NCBI GenBank assembly: GCA_900317585.1
Contig: ONHG01000015.1
Coordinates: 1-57,347, forward strand
Source: an uncultured Lachnospiraceae bacterium
GTDB lineage: Bacteria; Bacillota; Clostridia; Lachnospirales; Lachnospiraceae
Direction: 5' to 3'
DNA length: 57,347 bases
Part shown: positions 50,522 through 57,347 of the stretch, in pieces
Layout: each line of letters opens with the position of its first letter
How positions within the stretch are numbered: position 1 is the stretch's first letter
The notes under the pieces: generated by a model
Database searches by the model: none
The model's input: the letters and a program-made list of their open reading frames with translations, nothing else
What the model was told of the DNA's origin: nothing
Position numbers and translations under genes: made by a program

Positions 50522-50869
50522 TCACTTTTCAACTGACACGCTTTTCATTGCTTTCATCATTGCAAGACACTGTCTTATCTGCAATTCATCCATATCTGAA
50601 AGAACATCCATTGCCTCAGATAATAGTTCTGAATTTTCTTCATTCTTTCCATACATTATGAAATCAACAGATACACCAAGTACGATTGCCAGATTATCTA
50701 ATGTCTGTGTCTTAAAATCTCCACCATTTTCAATCGCAGATAATGCTTGTCTGCCTATACCTACTCTATGAGCTAACTCATCCTGTGATAATCCTATCGC
50801 CTTTCTCCTGTCAGCAATTCGTATTCCTCTCTCATAATCCTTTTCTCTTGTCTGTGCTTTACTGCTCAT
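50522..50869 (-). CDS. XRE-family HTH regulator
   Basis: A 115-residue protein with HTH at about 17-75 (IADRRKAIGLSQDELAHRVG, IGRQALSAIENGGDFKTQTL) and a C-terminal helix pair (LSDMDELQIRQCLAMMKAMK). Likely the element's repressor acting on the palindrome just behind it. RBS AAGGAGGATTT. Confidence 0.88.
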   Translation of the reverse strand: MSSKAQTREKDYERGIRIADRRKAIGLSQDELAHRVGIGRQALSAIENGGDFKTQTLDNLAIVLGVSVDFIMYGKNEENSELLSEAMDVLSDMDELQIRQCLAMMKAMKSVSVEK

Positions 50870-50922
50870 AAATCCTCCTTGCCGCCCTTGGAAACGAACA
50901 AGTCGGATTACCCTTTACAGCA

Positions 50923-50979
50923 CAAAAAAGACGCACGAGGAAACCAGTATCATAAATACTGTTCGTTTCCCCTGCGTCT
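50923..50979 (-). terminator. Terminator after the zinc-finger gene
   Basis: Three-part stem (AGACGCA/TGCGTCT, GGAAAC/GTTTCC, CAGTAT/ATACTG) followed by TTTTTT on the minus strand. Confidence 0.85.
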
Positions 50980-51039
50980 CTGGTGCTTCCATCTTTCGAT
51001 GTGCCCTTATCAGGTGGGCTGTAATTTAATTTTCAATCA

Positions 51040-51243
51040 TTATATTCTGAAAGTCCCATTCTCAGAATGTTCCTTCATCATTCCCTCGGAATACTTCTTA
51101 AGTATCATCACTCGCTTGCATCTGTCACACTTAATTCCAACATTCTGAAGTGCTACAGCTGAATCATCACCGCATACAAAGTATTCCATCATTAACTTGT
51201 TGCATTTTTTACATCTAATTTCTATAACATTTCCTTTGTTCAA
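51040..51243 (-). CDS. Com-like zinc-finger protein
   Basis: A 67-residue protein with two CxxC pairs, EIRCKKCNKLMMEY and GIKCDRCKRVMI, the arrangement of phage Mu Com, which binds RNA to switch translation. I prefer the TTG at 51243 (AAGGAG nine bases upstream) over the ATG at 51264, which has no ribosome site. Its target in the element is unknown. Confidence 0.75.
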   Translation of the reverse strand: MNKGNVIEIRCKKCNKLMMEYFVCGDDSAVALQNVGIKCDRCKRVMILKKYSEGMMKEHSENGTFRI

Positions 51244-51419
51244 TTCAGTTCGCTCCTTATTCATACAAAATCATCAATCTACAATTCTGTACTCGTAAAG
51301 GAAAGGGAAATCACCTTTGCAAGCCTTTTGCCGGGAGTTCCGATGAATGTCTGCACATTCCCCGGCTTTGCTGATCTAAAGCCAACTGATATGAATTGTG
51401 CTGTCAGCACACAATCACA

Positions 51420-51665
51420 TCAGGCTCCGGCTCTTTCCATAAACCACATATTGTTATCTTCATAGAAAAGGAATATTTCCTTTCCATCTACCACACAGGT
51501 ATAACGCTCTCCAACGCCGCCAGCCCTTGTACTGGCTGCTCTGCGCTTGTCTTTTACTCGTGTAATCTCATACTTTCTGCCATCTTCCCACGTTATCTCT
51601 CTGGGAATGAGCAGTCCGTCCTTTGAAAATTCTGCAAGTACATCAACATATACCTTATTGCTCAA
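51420..51665 (-). CDS. Hypothetical protein (DUF-type beta protein)
   Basis: An 81-residue protein beginning at a TTG at 51665 after AAGGAAGGTGATTACA: SNKVYVDVLAEFSKDGLLIP, then ITWEDGRKYEITRVKDKRRA and FLFYEDNNMWFMERAGA. It is a small beta-rich protein of a kind often found beside UmuC-like polymerase genes of Firmicute elements. The longer frame to 51797 lacks a ribosome site and covers the LexA-like gene. Function unknown. Confidence 0.65.
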   Translation of the reverse strand: MSNKVYVDVLAEFSKDGLLIPREITWEDGRKYEITRVKDKRRAASTRAGGVGERYTCVVDGKEIFLFYEDNNMWFMERAGA

Positions 51666-51679
51666 TGTAATCACCTTCC

Positions 51680-51922
51680 TTACAAGATTGCTATTGCTCT
51701 GGAAGCATCCATCTTCCTTGCTATATAGCCTTTTTCTTCTAATATTTTCAGATGTGCATAAACACTTGAAGTCGATGCCACCCCTACCATCTTGCATATC
51801 TCCCTGATAGTAGGAGCATAACCATTAACTCTCTGATATTGCATAATGCTTTCATACACATTCTGCTGCTTCTCCGTCAATGGTGCTCTGTCTACCAGAT
51901 CAATTCTTGCTGCTTCGCTCAT
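51680..51922 (-). CDS. LexA N-terminal domain-only protein
   Basis: An 80-residue winged-helix protein like the LexA DNA-binding domain (LTEKQQNVYESIMQYQRVNG, YAPTIREICKMVGVASTSSV, AHLKILEEKGYIARK). The S24 peptidase half is absent, so it cannot self-cleave and would not respond to RecA. It may compete with or modulate LexA at SOS sites. Start follows GAGGCGGAAC. Confidence 0.82.
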   Translation of the reverse strand: MSEAARIDLVDRAPLTEKQQNVYESIMQYQRVNGYAPTIREICKMVGVASTSSVYAHLKILEEKGYIARKMDASRAIAIL

Positions 51923-52085
51923 GTTCCGCCTCCCTCTTCTTTAACTCTATCGCTACTCGTAGTGCAGCTCAATTCCGCTTCGCTTCATTTCGCTCACGGC
52001 AGTCGCCGTATCAGATAACCAAGTCCCATATGTTTATGTGCAAGCACAACACATCTGCGCCTTGATTATCTGGCACTTCTCGTTG

Positions 52086-53336
52086 CTAACCTGAAAAGTA
52101 CCCATGTGGATGTACTGTGTGTTCTTCTTTTGCATTGACTGCCGACAGAATCCTGTCCCGGTACATGAGTCCCCTCTGGATACTGTAAAATCCAAATCTT
52201 CTGCGTATCTCATCAACCGCTGAATCCATCTTCATCTGCTTTTCACGCTTCTCCACACTTGAGAACAAATCAATCTGTTCCCAATAATTATCTGTTACTA
52301 AGTCTGCACCTCGGACACCAATACTGCGTATTGGTTTGCTCCAGTTATAGTTTTCCTTAAATATCTGATAAGCGTATGCAGCTATCTCTCCGGTGATATT
52401 CGTTGCGTGGTCAATCTTTTTCTGACGGGTAAAAGAGAATAGCTCATTATCCCTGACACTTATCTCAACCACTCTGCACCGGAATCCATTCTCACGAAGT
52501 CTTGCTGCAACACTCTCAGCCAGAATATAAAGAACAATCTTTACATCCTCATCGCATACTAAATCCTTTGGTGTCGTTGTGCTGTTTCCCACCGATTTGA
52601 TTGGAGCGTGGGTATTCTCCAGTTTGACAGGTGATTCATCATAGCCATTAGCAAATGACCATAAGATGCTGCCCATCTTTCCAAGGTGGCTGTTAAGCAT
52701 CCCTTCATCTGCCCTTGCAAGATCACCTATGGTTCTGATACCGAATTTTGCAAGCTTCTGATTCGTGCTCCTTCCGACATATAGCAGATCACTTACCGGA
52801 AGTGCCCATGCCTTCTGCTTAAACTCACTCTTATACATAGTTGTGATTGCATCCGGCTTCTTATAATCTGAACCAAGCTTTGCAAATATCTTATTGAAAG
52901 AAACACCAACACTCACTGTGATGCCAAGCTCTGACTTCATTCTCTTGCTGATTTCCTGTGCAATGAGCAATCCATCCCCTTTAAGGGAGCTGCTCCCTGT
53001 CACATCAAGCCAGCACTCATCAATTCCATATGGCTCCTGCTTGTCCGTATATTCTGCATATATCTCATGCGCCATCCTTGAGAACCGAAGATATAAGTCC
53101 ATTCTTGGTGAAACAAATGTTATGTCCGGACAGACCTGCTTTGCCTGCCAGAGCGCCATTCCTGTTTTCACACCGTACTTCTTGGCAATATAGTCAGCAG
53201 TTAAGACAATCCCATGTCTTGCCTCCGGGTCACCGCCTACTGCCAGTGGCTTTCCTGCAAGCTCCGGATGATGCAGATGCTCAATCGAAGCATAACAACA
53301 GTTGATATCTGAATGAAGTATTACCCTGTCTCCCAT
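52086..53336 (-). CDS. Y-family DNA polymerase (UmuC/ImpB type)
   Basis: A 416-residue translesion polymerase: catalytic DINCCYASIEHLHHPEL, YIAKKYGVKTGMALWQAKQ, the acidic YGIDECWLDVTG, helix-hairpin-helix KLAKFGIRTIGDLARADEG, and a little-finger domain. There is no obvious beta-clamp tail beyond QIDLFSS. Such genes are carried by ICEs and plasmids and give mutagenic SOS. I chose the ATG at 53336 (AGGAGG eight bases upstream). It is transcribed away from an S24 repressor. Confidence 0.93.
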   Translation of the reverse strand: MGDRVILHSDINCCYASIEHLHHPELAGKPLAVGGDPEARHGIVLTADYIAKKYGVKTGMALWQAKQVCPDITFVSPRMDLYLRFSRMAHEIYAEYTDKQEPYGIDECWLDVTGSSSLKGDGLLIAQEISKRMKSELGITVSVGVSFNKIFAKLGSDYKKPDAITTMYKSEFKQKAWALPVSDLLYVGRSTNQKLAKFGIRTIGDLARADEGMLNSHLGKMGSILWSFANGYDESPVKLENTHAPIKSVGNSTTTPKDLVCDEDVKIVLYILAESVAARLRENGFRCRVVEISVRDNELFSFTRQKKIDHATNITGEIAAYAYQIFKENYNWSKPIRSIGVRGADLVTDNYWEQIDLFSSVEKREKQMKMDSAVDEIRRRFGFYSIQRGLMYRDRILSAVNAKEEHTVHPHGYFSG

Positions 53337-53415
53337 CTGCATAACCTCCTGCATTTAATCTATCACTACCATAACCTTTAGTCCAAGTATATGAGTAATG
53401 TTCCTTACAGGGCAT

Positions 53416-53463
53416 AGTATAACCCCAAGAATAATCGACTGTCAACGGACACATGTGTCTGTT
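53416..53463 (-). promoter_or_regulatory. Polymerase promoter with repressor operator
   Basis: Minus-strand TTGACA (53440-53445) and TATACT (53416-53421), spacer 18. Directly upstream and overlapping by 2 bp is AACGGACACATGTGTCTGTT (53444-53463), a 20-bp palindrome with one mismatch. Confidence 0.7.
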
Positions 53464-53487
53464 TTCTCATTATATTGGATTTTTAAC

Positions 53488-53516
53488 TTGAATAATTGGT
53501 ACTATTGCTATATACT
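53488..53516 (+). promoter_or_regulatory. Promoter of the S24 repressor gene
   Basis: TTGAAT (53488-53493), 17-bp spacer, TATACT (53511-53516). It is divergent from the polymerase promoter; the shared palindrome lies 24 bp upstream. Confidence 0.65.
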
Positions 53517-53572
53517 ATGGAGTGAAAAGAGACATTAGAAATCAACTAATTGGAAAGAAAAGAGGCGTATGT

Positions 53573-54307
53573 ATGTACTCAATCGGAGAAATCATTTCAA
53601 CATATAGAAAAAAGAAAGGCTTGCTCCAGCAGGATCTCGCTGATGAACTGGCAAAAGAAGGCATCAAGATTTCCTATAAAGCCATATCCAACTGGGAGAG
53701 AAATCTTGCTGAACCAAGCGTTACCATATTTTACAAAGTGTGTAGAATCCTTGGTATCACTAATATGTATGAAGCATATTTTGGAGTAAATCCTGCTGAT
53801 CCTTTTTCATCACTTACTGATGAAGGCAGGGAAAAGGCTATGGATTATATCAATCTGCTCCACGCATCCGGAATGTATGAAAAGCAAACTGCTAAGATAA
53901 TTCCATTCAGAAGCATTGATATTTTTGAAAATGCAGTATCAGCCGGAACCGGTAACTTTCTCGTAGACGGACCGAAAGAGACTGTACGCATAGATGAATC
54001 TATTCTGCCGGAAGATACAACTTTCGGTGTACGCATTAGTGGTGACAGTATGGAACCTGAATTCCACGATGGTCAGATTGCATGGGTATTGCAACAGGAA
54101 TCTGTTGCTAATGGAGAAATCGGCATCTTCGCTCTGAACGGAGAAGCCTATATCAAGAAGTTAAAGGACGACAAAGACGGAATTTTCCTTATCTCACTCA
54201 ACGAAAAGTATGCACCTATCAAGGTTGGAGAAAATGACCGCTTAGACATATTTGGAAAAGTTCTTGGAAAATCTGATGCTTCTGCTCTTACCGATCATTG
54301 CCGATAA
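53573..54307 (+). CDS. XRE/S24 LexA-like self-cleaving repressor
   Basis: A 244-residue repressor: N-terminal XRE HTH (ISTYRKKKGLLQQDLADELA, KAISNWERNLAEPS) and C-terminal S24 peptidase with cleavage site VSAGTG (Ala-Gly), Ser in RISGDSMEPEFHDGQ and Lys in NGEAYIKKLK. RecA-stimulated self-cleavage would release the divergent polymerase gene under DNA damage. I chose ATG 53573 (AAGAGGCGTATGT) rather than the extension to 53522. Confidence 0.92.
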   Translation: MYSIGEIISTYRKKKGLLQQDLADELAKEGIKISYKAISNWERNLAEPSVTIFYKVCRILGITNMYEAYFGVNPADPFSSLTDEGREKAMDYINLLHASGMYEKQTAKIIPFRSIDIFENAVSAGTGNFLVDGPKETVRIDESILPEDTTFGVRISGDSMEPEFHDGQIAWVLQQESVANGEIGIFALNGEAYIKKLKDDKDGIFLISLNEKYAPIKVGENDRLDIFGKVLGKSDASALTDHCR

Positions 54308-54392
54308 AAACGCAAGTCCTTTTTATTGGACACATTTTTTTGCATAATTGACAATAAGAAAATATCTATAGAACTGAAAGAAGGGATTTTTT

Positions 54393-54593
54393 ATGGTGGT
54401 CACAAATAATATCAGAGAAATCCGTGAACAGCGTGGCATTTACCAGAATGACCTTGCCGCTGCTATCGGATTCAGCACCAAAACTGTCAGCAGGGTAGAA
54501 CGTGGGGACGGCGCCCCATCTGCCGAATTTATGCTACGAGTATCTAAGTACTTTAATATGCTGGTGGAAGATGTATTTCATGTAGAGGAATAA
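54393..54593 (+). CDS. Short XRE-family HTH protein
   Basis: A 66-residue single-domain HTH (IREIREQRGIYQNDLAAAIG, FSTKTVSRVERGDGAPSAEF, then MLVEDVFHVEE), of the Cro/YozG type. Ribosome site GAAAGAAGGGATTTTTT. It lies after the S24 repressor on the same strand with a half-operator (GGACACA, 54329) between them. Confidence 0.88.
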   Translation: MVVTNNIREIREQRGIYQNDLAAAIGFSTKTVSRVERGDGAPSAEFMLRVSKYFNMLVEDVFHVEE

Positions 54594-54596
54594 CGT

Positions 54597-54628
54597 GGAG
54601 CGAGTGAGCTCAATATTCAGCTCGCTCC
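54597..54628 (+). terminator. Hairpin after the short XRE gene
   Basis: GGAGCGAG (54597-54604) pairs with CTCGCTCC (54621-54628); a weak T-rich tail follows. Confidence 0.55.
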
Positions 54629-54638
54629 GCTATCTTTC

Positions 54639-55097
54639 TTAAACTGAAAATCTTCTTTTATCTATTCCATATTCACACCAAATATGTTCTATCATACCAT
54701 CTCCTCGTCCCAAAAAATCAACTTGTTCGCGCCATGCATTAATACCAGCTTCATCAAGCAACTTTTCAAATTCAACATATTCATCACTATTCAAATTTTT
54801 CCTCATAAGATTTTTTAATAATGTATCCTCCTCAGATTGAACATAATCTACACTTATTGGTTCGTCTTTTATTAATTCTTTTATAGCACAGTATGTATTA
54901 AATATCGAATCGTTCTTTTTAAGTGTTTTCTCAAGGACTTGCTGAACCAATTGCTTCTCATAATATTTTACATACACTTTATCAACCGCTGGATAAATAA
55001 ACAATTCTTTAATATTTGTATAATCATCATCAGTGGAAAATACATCGTCATCATAACTTAAAACACATTTACCATCAATATAGTATCTTTTTTCCAT
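54639..55097 (-). CDS. Hypothetical protein
   Basis: Acidic, 152 residues; it opens with a beta hairpin (KRYYIDGKCVLSYDDDVF), followed by helices (KQLVQQVLEKTLKKNDSIFN, EDTLLKNLMRKNLNSDEY). It lies 17 bp after the alpha-CTD-like gene and was probably co-transcribed. No family recognised. Confidence 0.6.
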   Translation of the reverse strand: MEKRYYIDGKCVLSYDDDVFSTDDDYTNIKELFIYPAVDKVYVKYYEKQLVQQVLEKTLKKNDSIFNTYCAIKELIKDEPISVDYVQSEEDTLLKNLMRKNLNSDEYVEFEKLLDEAGINAWREQVDFLGRGDGMIEHIWCEYGIDKRRFSV

Positions 55098-55114
55098 AGT
55101 TCTCCTTTCGCAAA

Positions 55115-55504
55115 TTAACCATAAATTGCTTTCAACTTTTTAAATCTAACAAATAGTCTCTTATCCTTAGGACACATCTTTTCAAGTTTCTCAAGACTAT
55201 ATCTTTTCAAATCATCCTTGCTTTTTATCCCCATTCCAAACGCATCCAAACATAGAAAGTCATCAAATATGACTCCATGTTCCCTATCATTCAGATCTTC
55301 TACACTACGAAGCTTTATGCCTTGCTCTTCACAAATCTGATATAATTCCTGCAATGTTGCCTGCCCCATATTGCGAAACTTTATAAAATGCTCCTTTGGA
55401 TATTCTCTCAATCCTTCCAATGACTCAAATCCATTTCTTCTTAGGATATTCCGTAATCTGCTCGACATTTCAATATCATCATAATCTGTTTTTTCAGCGT
55501 ACAT
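55115..55504 (-). CDS. RNA polymerase alpha-CTD-like protein
   Basis: A 129-residue protein. Residues about 8-55 match the alpha C-terminal domain: MSSRLRNILRRNGFESLEGL, then LREYPKEHFIKFRNMGQATL and QELYQICEEQGIKL. A second partial copy of the same helical pattern (CLDAFGMGIKSKDDLKRYSL, EKLEKMCPKDKRLFVRFKKL) follows. It is a free-standing double HhH protein without the alpha N-terminal domain. It may contact DNA or polymerase to modify transcription for the element. Confidence 0.72.
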   Translation of the reverse strand: MYAEKTDYDDIEMSSRLRNILRRNGFESLEGLREYPKEHFIKFRNMGQATLQELYQICEEQGIKLRSVEDLNDREHGVIFDDFLCLDAFGMGIKSKDDLKRYSLEKLEKMCPKDKRLFVRFKKLKAIYG

Positions 55505-55524
55505 AAAAGCTCCCTTTCGTCATT

Positions 55525-55811
55525 TTATTTGTCGTATAACTTATCAACCTCAGCTTCGTACACTGATTCAGTATGAGTATCAAATAGCACCCATTCCACC
55601 AGATCAAAGCTATCCGGATTGTCCTGCAAAAATCTGTTTACTGTATGTACTGCAATCTTTGCCGCTAACTCAACCGGAAAACTATATACTCCCGTTGATA
55701 TGGAAGGAAATGCAATAGACCTAATTCCATTATCCATTGCCAGATTCATAGAATTAAAATAGCAGTTAGCAAGAAGTTCCTCTTCTCTATCCCTGCCACC
55801 ATTCCATATCA
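55525..55811 (-). pseudogene. Macrodomain gene, 5' end removed by the recombinase element
   Basis: From IWNGGRDREEELLANCYFNS onward the frame matches the C-terminal two thirds of a macrodomain (AFPSISTGVYSFPVELAAKI, AVHTVNRFLQDNPDSFDLVE). The N-terminal part with the ADP-ribose loop (GGGGVDGAI in this family) is missing. Upstream of residue RLIW the same frame is only an out-of-frame copy of the recombinase 3' end. The break falls at about 55810, exactly at the recombinase stop codon. Confidence 0.75.
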
Positions 55812-57347
55812 GTCGGTCATTTTTTGCGGACAGTTCATACATGCTATCCTTTTCTGTTCTCTGCTCCTGCGTTTGCTCTCGTTTGATTTCTCCCTCCGTA
55901 TCTTCTTGGCACAAGCAGGACAATACCTTGATGCACCAGAGCCCGGGACATATTCAACGCCGCACACCGTACAATTTTTAGCGGGCATTGCTGCCCACCG
56001 TTTTGTAGGTATGATATGTAATTCATCGACAAAGCCGATGAATTTATAGTAAATCTTGATTTCCTGCTTCACTGTTCCGTCTGCCATCTTCTCACGCTCC
56101 GAAACAAGTATCTTGTCTATGAGTGCGTTTATAACTGTTGCATCCAGTTCTTTTAAGCCTTGATAATTTCGGATAAGGGCGAGGAAGTCACGGATTCCCC
56201 GTGATTTCTCGTAGCTTTCATTAAGAGTTTCCGTCACCTCTTTCAGCCTTGCTTCAATTTCAAGCTGCTCTTTCTGGTATTTCCCCGACATCATCTCAAA
56301 ATTCCGCTCGGTAATACGCTCCATGACCTTATCCTCGTAGAGAGAGGAAAACAGCCTGTCCAGTTCCGCAAGGCGTTTGTTCAGCTTCTTACGTTCTTTC
56401 TCTAATGCTTTCGCCCTGCTCTGGTCTGTTTCCGTGAGCCGCTTTTCTATGGCCCTGACCGCCTTTTCATCATTCACTGCCATATCCGCAAAACAGTTGA
56501 TGTCGGCAAGAACGGCATTGAATAAATCCCTTGCTTCTATATTGTGGGCACTACACTCGCTTCTTCCGTTTCTTGCATAATTATTACATGAATACTGTAC
56601 ACAGTCGATAATCTCTGGGCGTTTCCTCCTGTGTACGTTCATTGCCCGCAGAGCACATCCGCAGTCCACACACTTGATAACGCCTGCAAAAATATTTACA
56701 AATCCTCCCTTGTTCTGTGGAAGCCTACGACTTGTAATAAGCTGTTGGACAATATCAAATTCCTCCTGCGTGACTATTCCCTCATGGGTATTGGGTATCA
56801 CTTCCCATTCTTCGGGCAGCTTAGAGGGGCGTTTCTTGCTTTTCATATTGGCGGCAATCCGTTTGTAGCCTACAAGATTTCCCGCATATATCGGGCTTCT
56901 TAAAATGCTCCTCACGCTGTTCCCACTCCAAATATAGCGTTTGTCCTCGTTCCCCTCAAAATGACGTTCAAAGCCTGTTTCGCCACGCTCCGCCGCATAA
57001 GCGGCAGGGCGTAGGATATGCTGTTTATTAAGATGTCTGCAAATTTTGGCAACTCCATTCCCTTTTAATGCAAGGTCGAATATCTCTTTTACAACATGTG
57101 CCACTTTATCATCTATCAGCAGATGGTTGTGGTCGGCAGGGTCTTTGATATAGCCATAAGGGGCGGTAGTTCCCATGAATTTCCCCTGTTGAAACCTCGC
57201 CCGATATGCCGATTTTATCTTAACAGATATGTCAGCGGCATACATTTCGTTTAAAATGTTGCGGAAAGGCGTGATGTCCATAGCAGATTTATTCAAGGTA
57301 TCTACGCCGTCATTGACCGCTATATACCTCACGTTATGCTCTGGGAA
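55809..57347 (-). CDS. Large serine recombinase (TndX/TnpX-like), 5' end beyond window
   Basis: 512 residues visible; the frame is still open at the window edge (FPEHNVRYIAVNDG), so the catalytic-serine block lies outside. Visible parts: end of the resolvase domain (YIAVNDGVDTL), recombinase domain (GYIKDPADHNHLLIDDKVAH), zinc-ribbon CVDCGCALRAMNVHRRKRPE with CNNYARNGRSECSAHNI, long coiled coil (about 290-370), a DUF4368-like end, and a second zinc site CTVCGVEY/CPACAKK. This type moves Tn4451/Tn5397-like elements and joins at GA dinucleotides. Its stop coincides with the break in the macrodomain gene. Confidence 0.93.
   Translation of the reverse strand, partial: FPEHNVRYIAVNDGVDTLNKSAMDITPFRNILNEMYAADISVKIKSAYRARFQQGKFMGTTAPYGYIKDPADHNHLLIDDKVAHVVKEIFDLALKGNGVAKICRHLNKQHILRPAAYAAERGETGFERHFEGNEDKRYIWSGNSVRSILRSPIYAGNLVGYKRIAANMKSKKRPSKLPEEWEVIPNTHEGIVTQEEFDIVQQLITSRRLPQNKGGFVNIFAGVIKCVDCGCALRAMNVHRRKRPEIIDCVQYSCNNYARNGRSECSAHNIEARDLFNAVLADINCFADMAVNDEKAVRAIEKRLTETDQSRAKALEKERKKLNKRLAELDRLFSSLYEDKVMERITERNFEMMSGKYQKEQLEIEARLKEVTETLNESYEKSRGIRDFLALIRNYQGLKELDATVINALIDKILVSEREKMADGTVKQEIKIYYKFIGFVDELHIIPTKRWAAMPAKNCTVCGVEYVPGSGASRYCPACAKKIRREKSNESKRRSREQKRIACMNCPQKMTD

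Noticed and set aside
53522-53572. Upstream extension of the S24 repressor to 53522
   Set aside because: Its start would lie 5 bp after the -10 box and without a ribosome site; the ATG at 53573 has both in order.

Overview
The window reads as a low-GC Firmicute chromosome, most likely a gut Lachnospiraceae of the Agathobacter/Roseburia group. This is inferred from protein style, TTG starts with strong GGAGG sites, a T-box leader, and a non-discriminating AspRS with GatCAB. No database search was possible. Most genes lie on the minus strand.

Layout. 0-6.4 kb: a MoxR ATPase with a VWA-like partner, an LRR protein, a large imperfect palindrome, and a P1B ATPase behind a small GxxxG protein (a candidate ferrosome pair). 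6.6-8.1 kb: decayed genes around a SUKH protein. 8.2-10.7 kb: a chemoreceptor operon. 10.9-11.9 kb: two identical tRNA-Gly(GCC) genes in a tandem array with four copies of one terminator and two stray tRNA 3' ends. 11.9-24.1 kb: housekeeping genes (proC, an Lrp regulator, argJ, citrate synthase, a Csp-type subtilase, a YhaN/YhaO pair, a ClpX) with a 247-bp MITE-like element.

25.0-34.5 kb holds the most interesting system: a complete agr-type peptide quorum-sensing locus. agrD (minus) heads an operon that continues into a small secreted protein, two lipoproteins, an ABC ATPase and two permeases, the last fused to a lipoprotein-like domain. agrC, agrA and agrB run divergently on plus. Two 11-bp direct repeats with a 21-bp period, typical of LytTR operators, sit just upstream of the agrD promoter. 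A 76-bp agrA fragment at the far end of the operon marks an old duplication or deletion.

34.5-40.5 kb: a T-box-controlled operon aspS, GNAT-gatC fusion, gatA, gatB for indirect aminoacylation. 40.7-46.5 kb: HAD hydrolases, a HelD-type helicase with a GH31-like C-terminal domain, a ProX with an internal deletion, and a low-molecular-weight phosphatase followed by a second phosphatase C-terminus.

46.9-57.3 kb: an integrated element with a Tn916-like integrase and excisionase, a MazF-like toxin, two degenerate serine-recombinase-like proteins, several XRE regulators, a Com-like zinc finger, a LexA-N-only protein, a Y-family polymerase opposite an S24 repressor, and an alpha-CTD-like protein. 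A TndX-like large serine recombinase, cut by the window edge, has interrupted a macrodomain gene.
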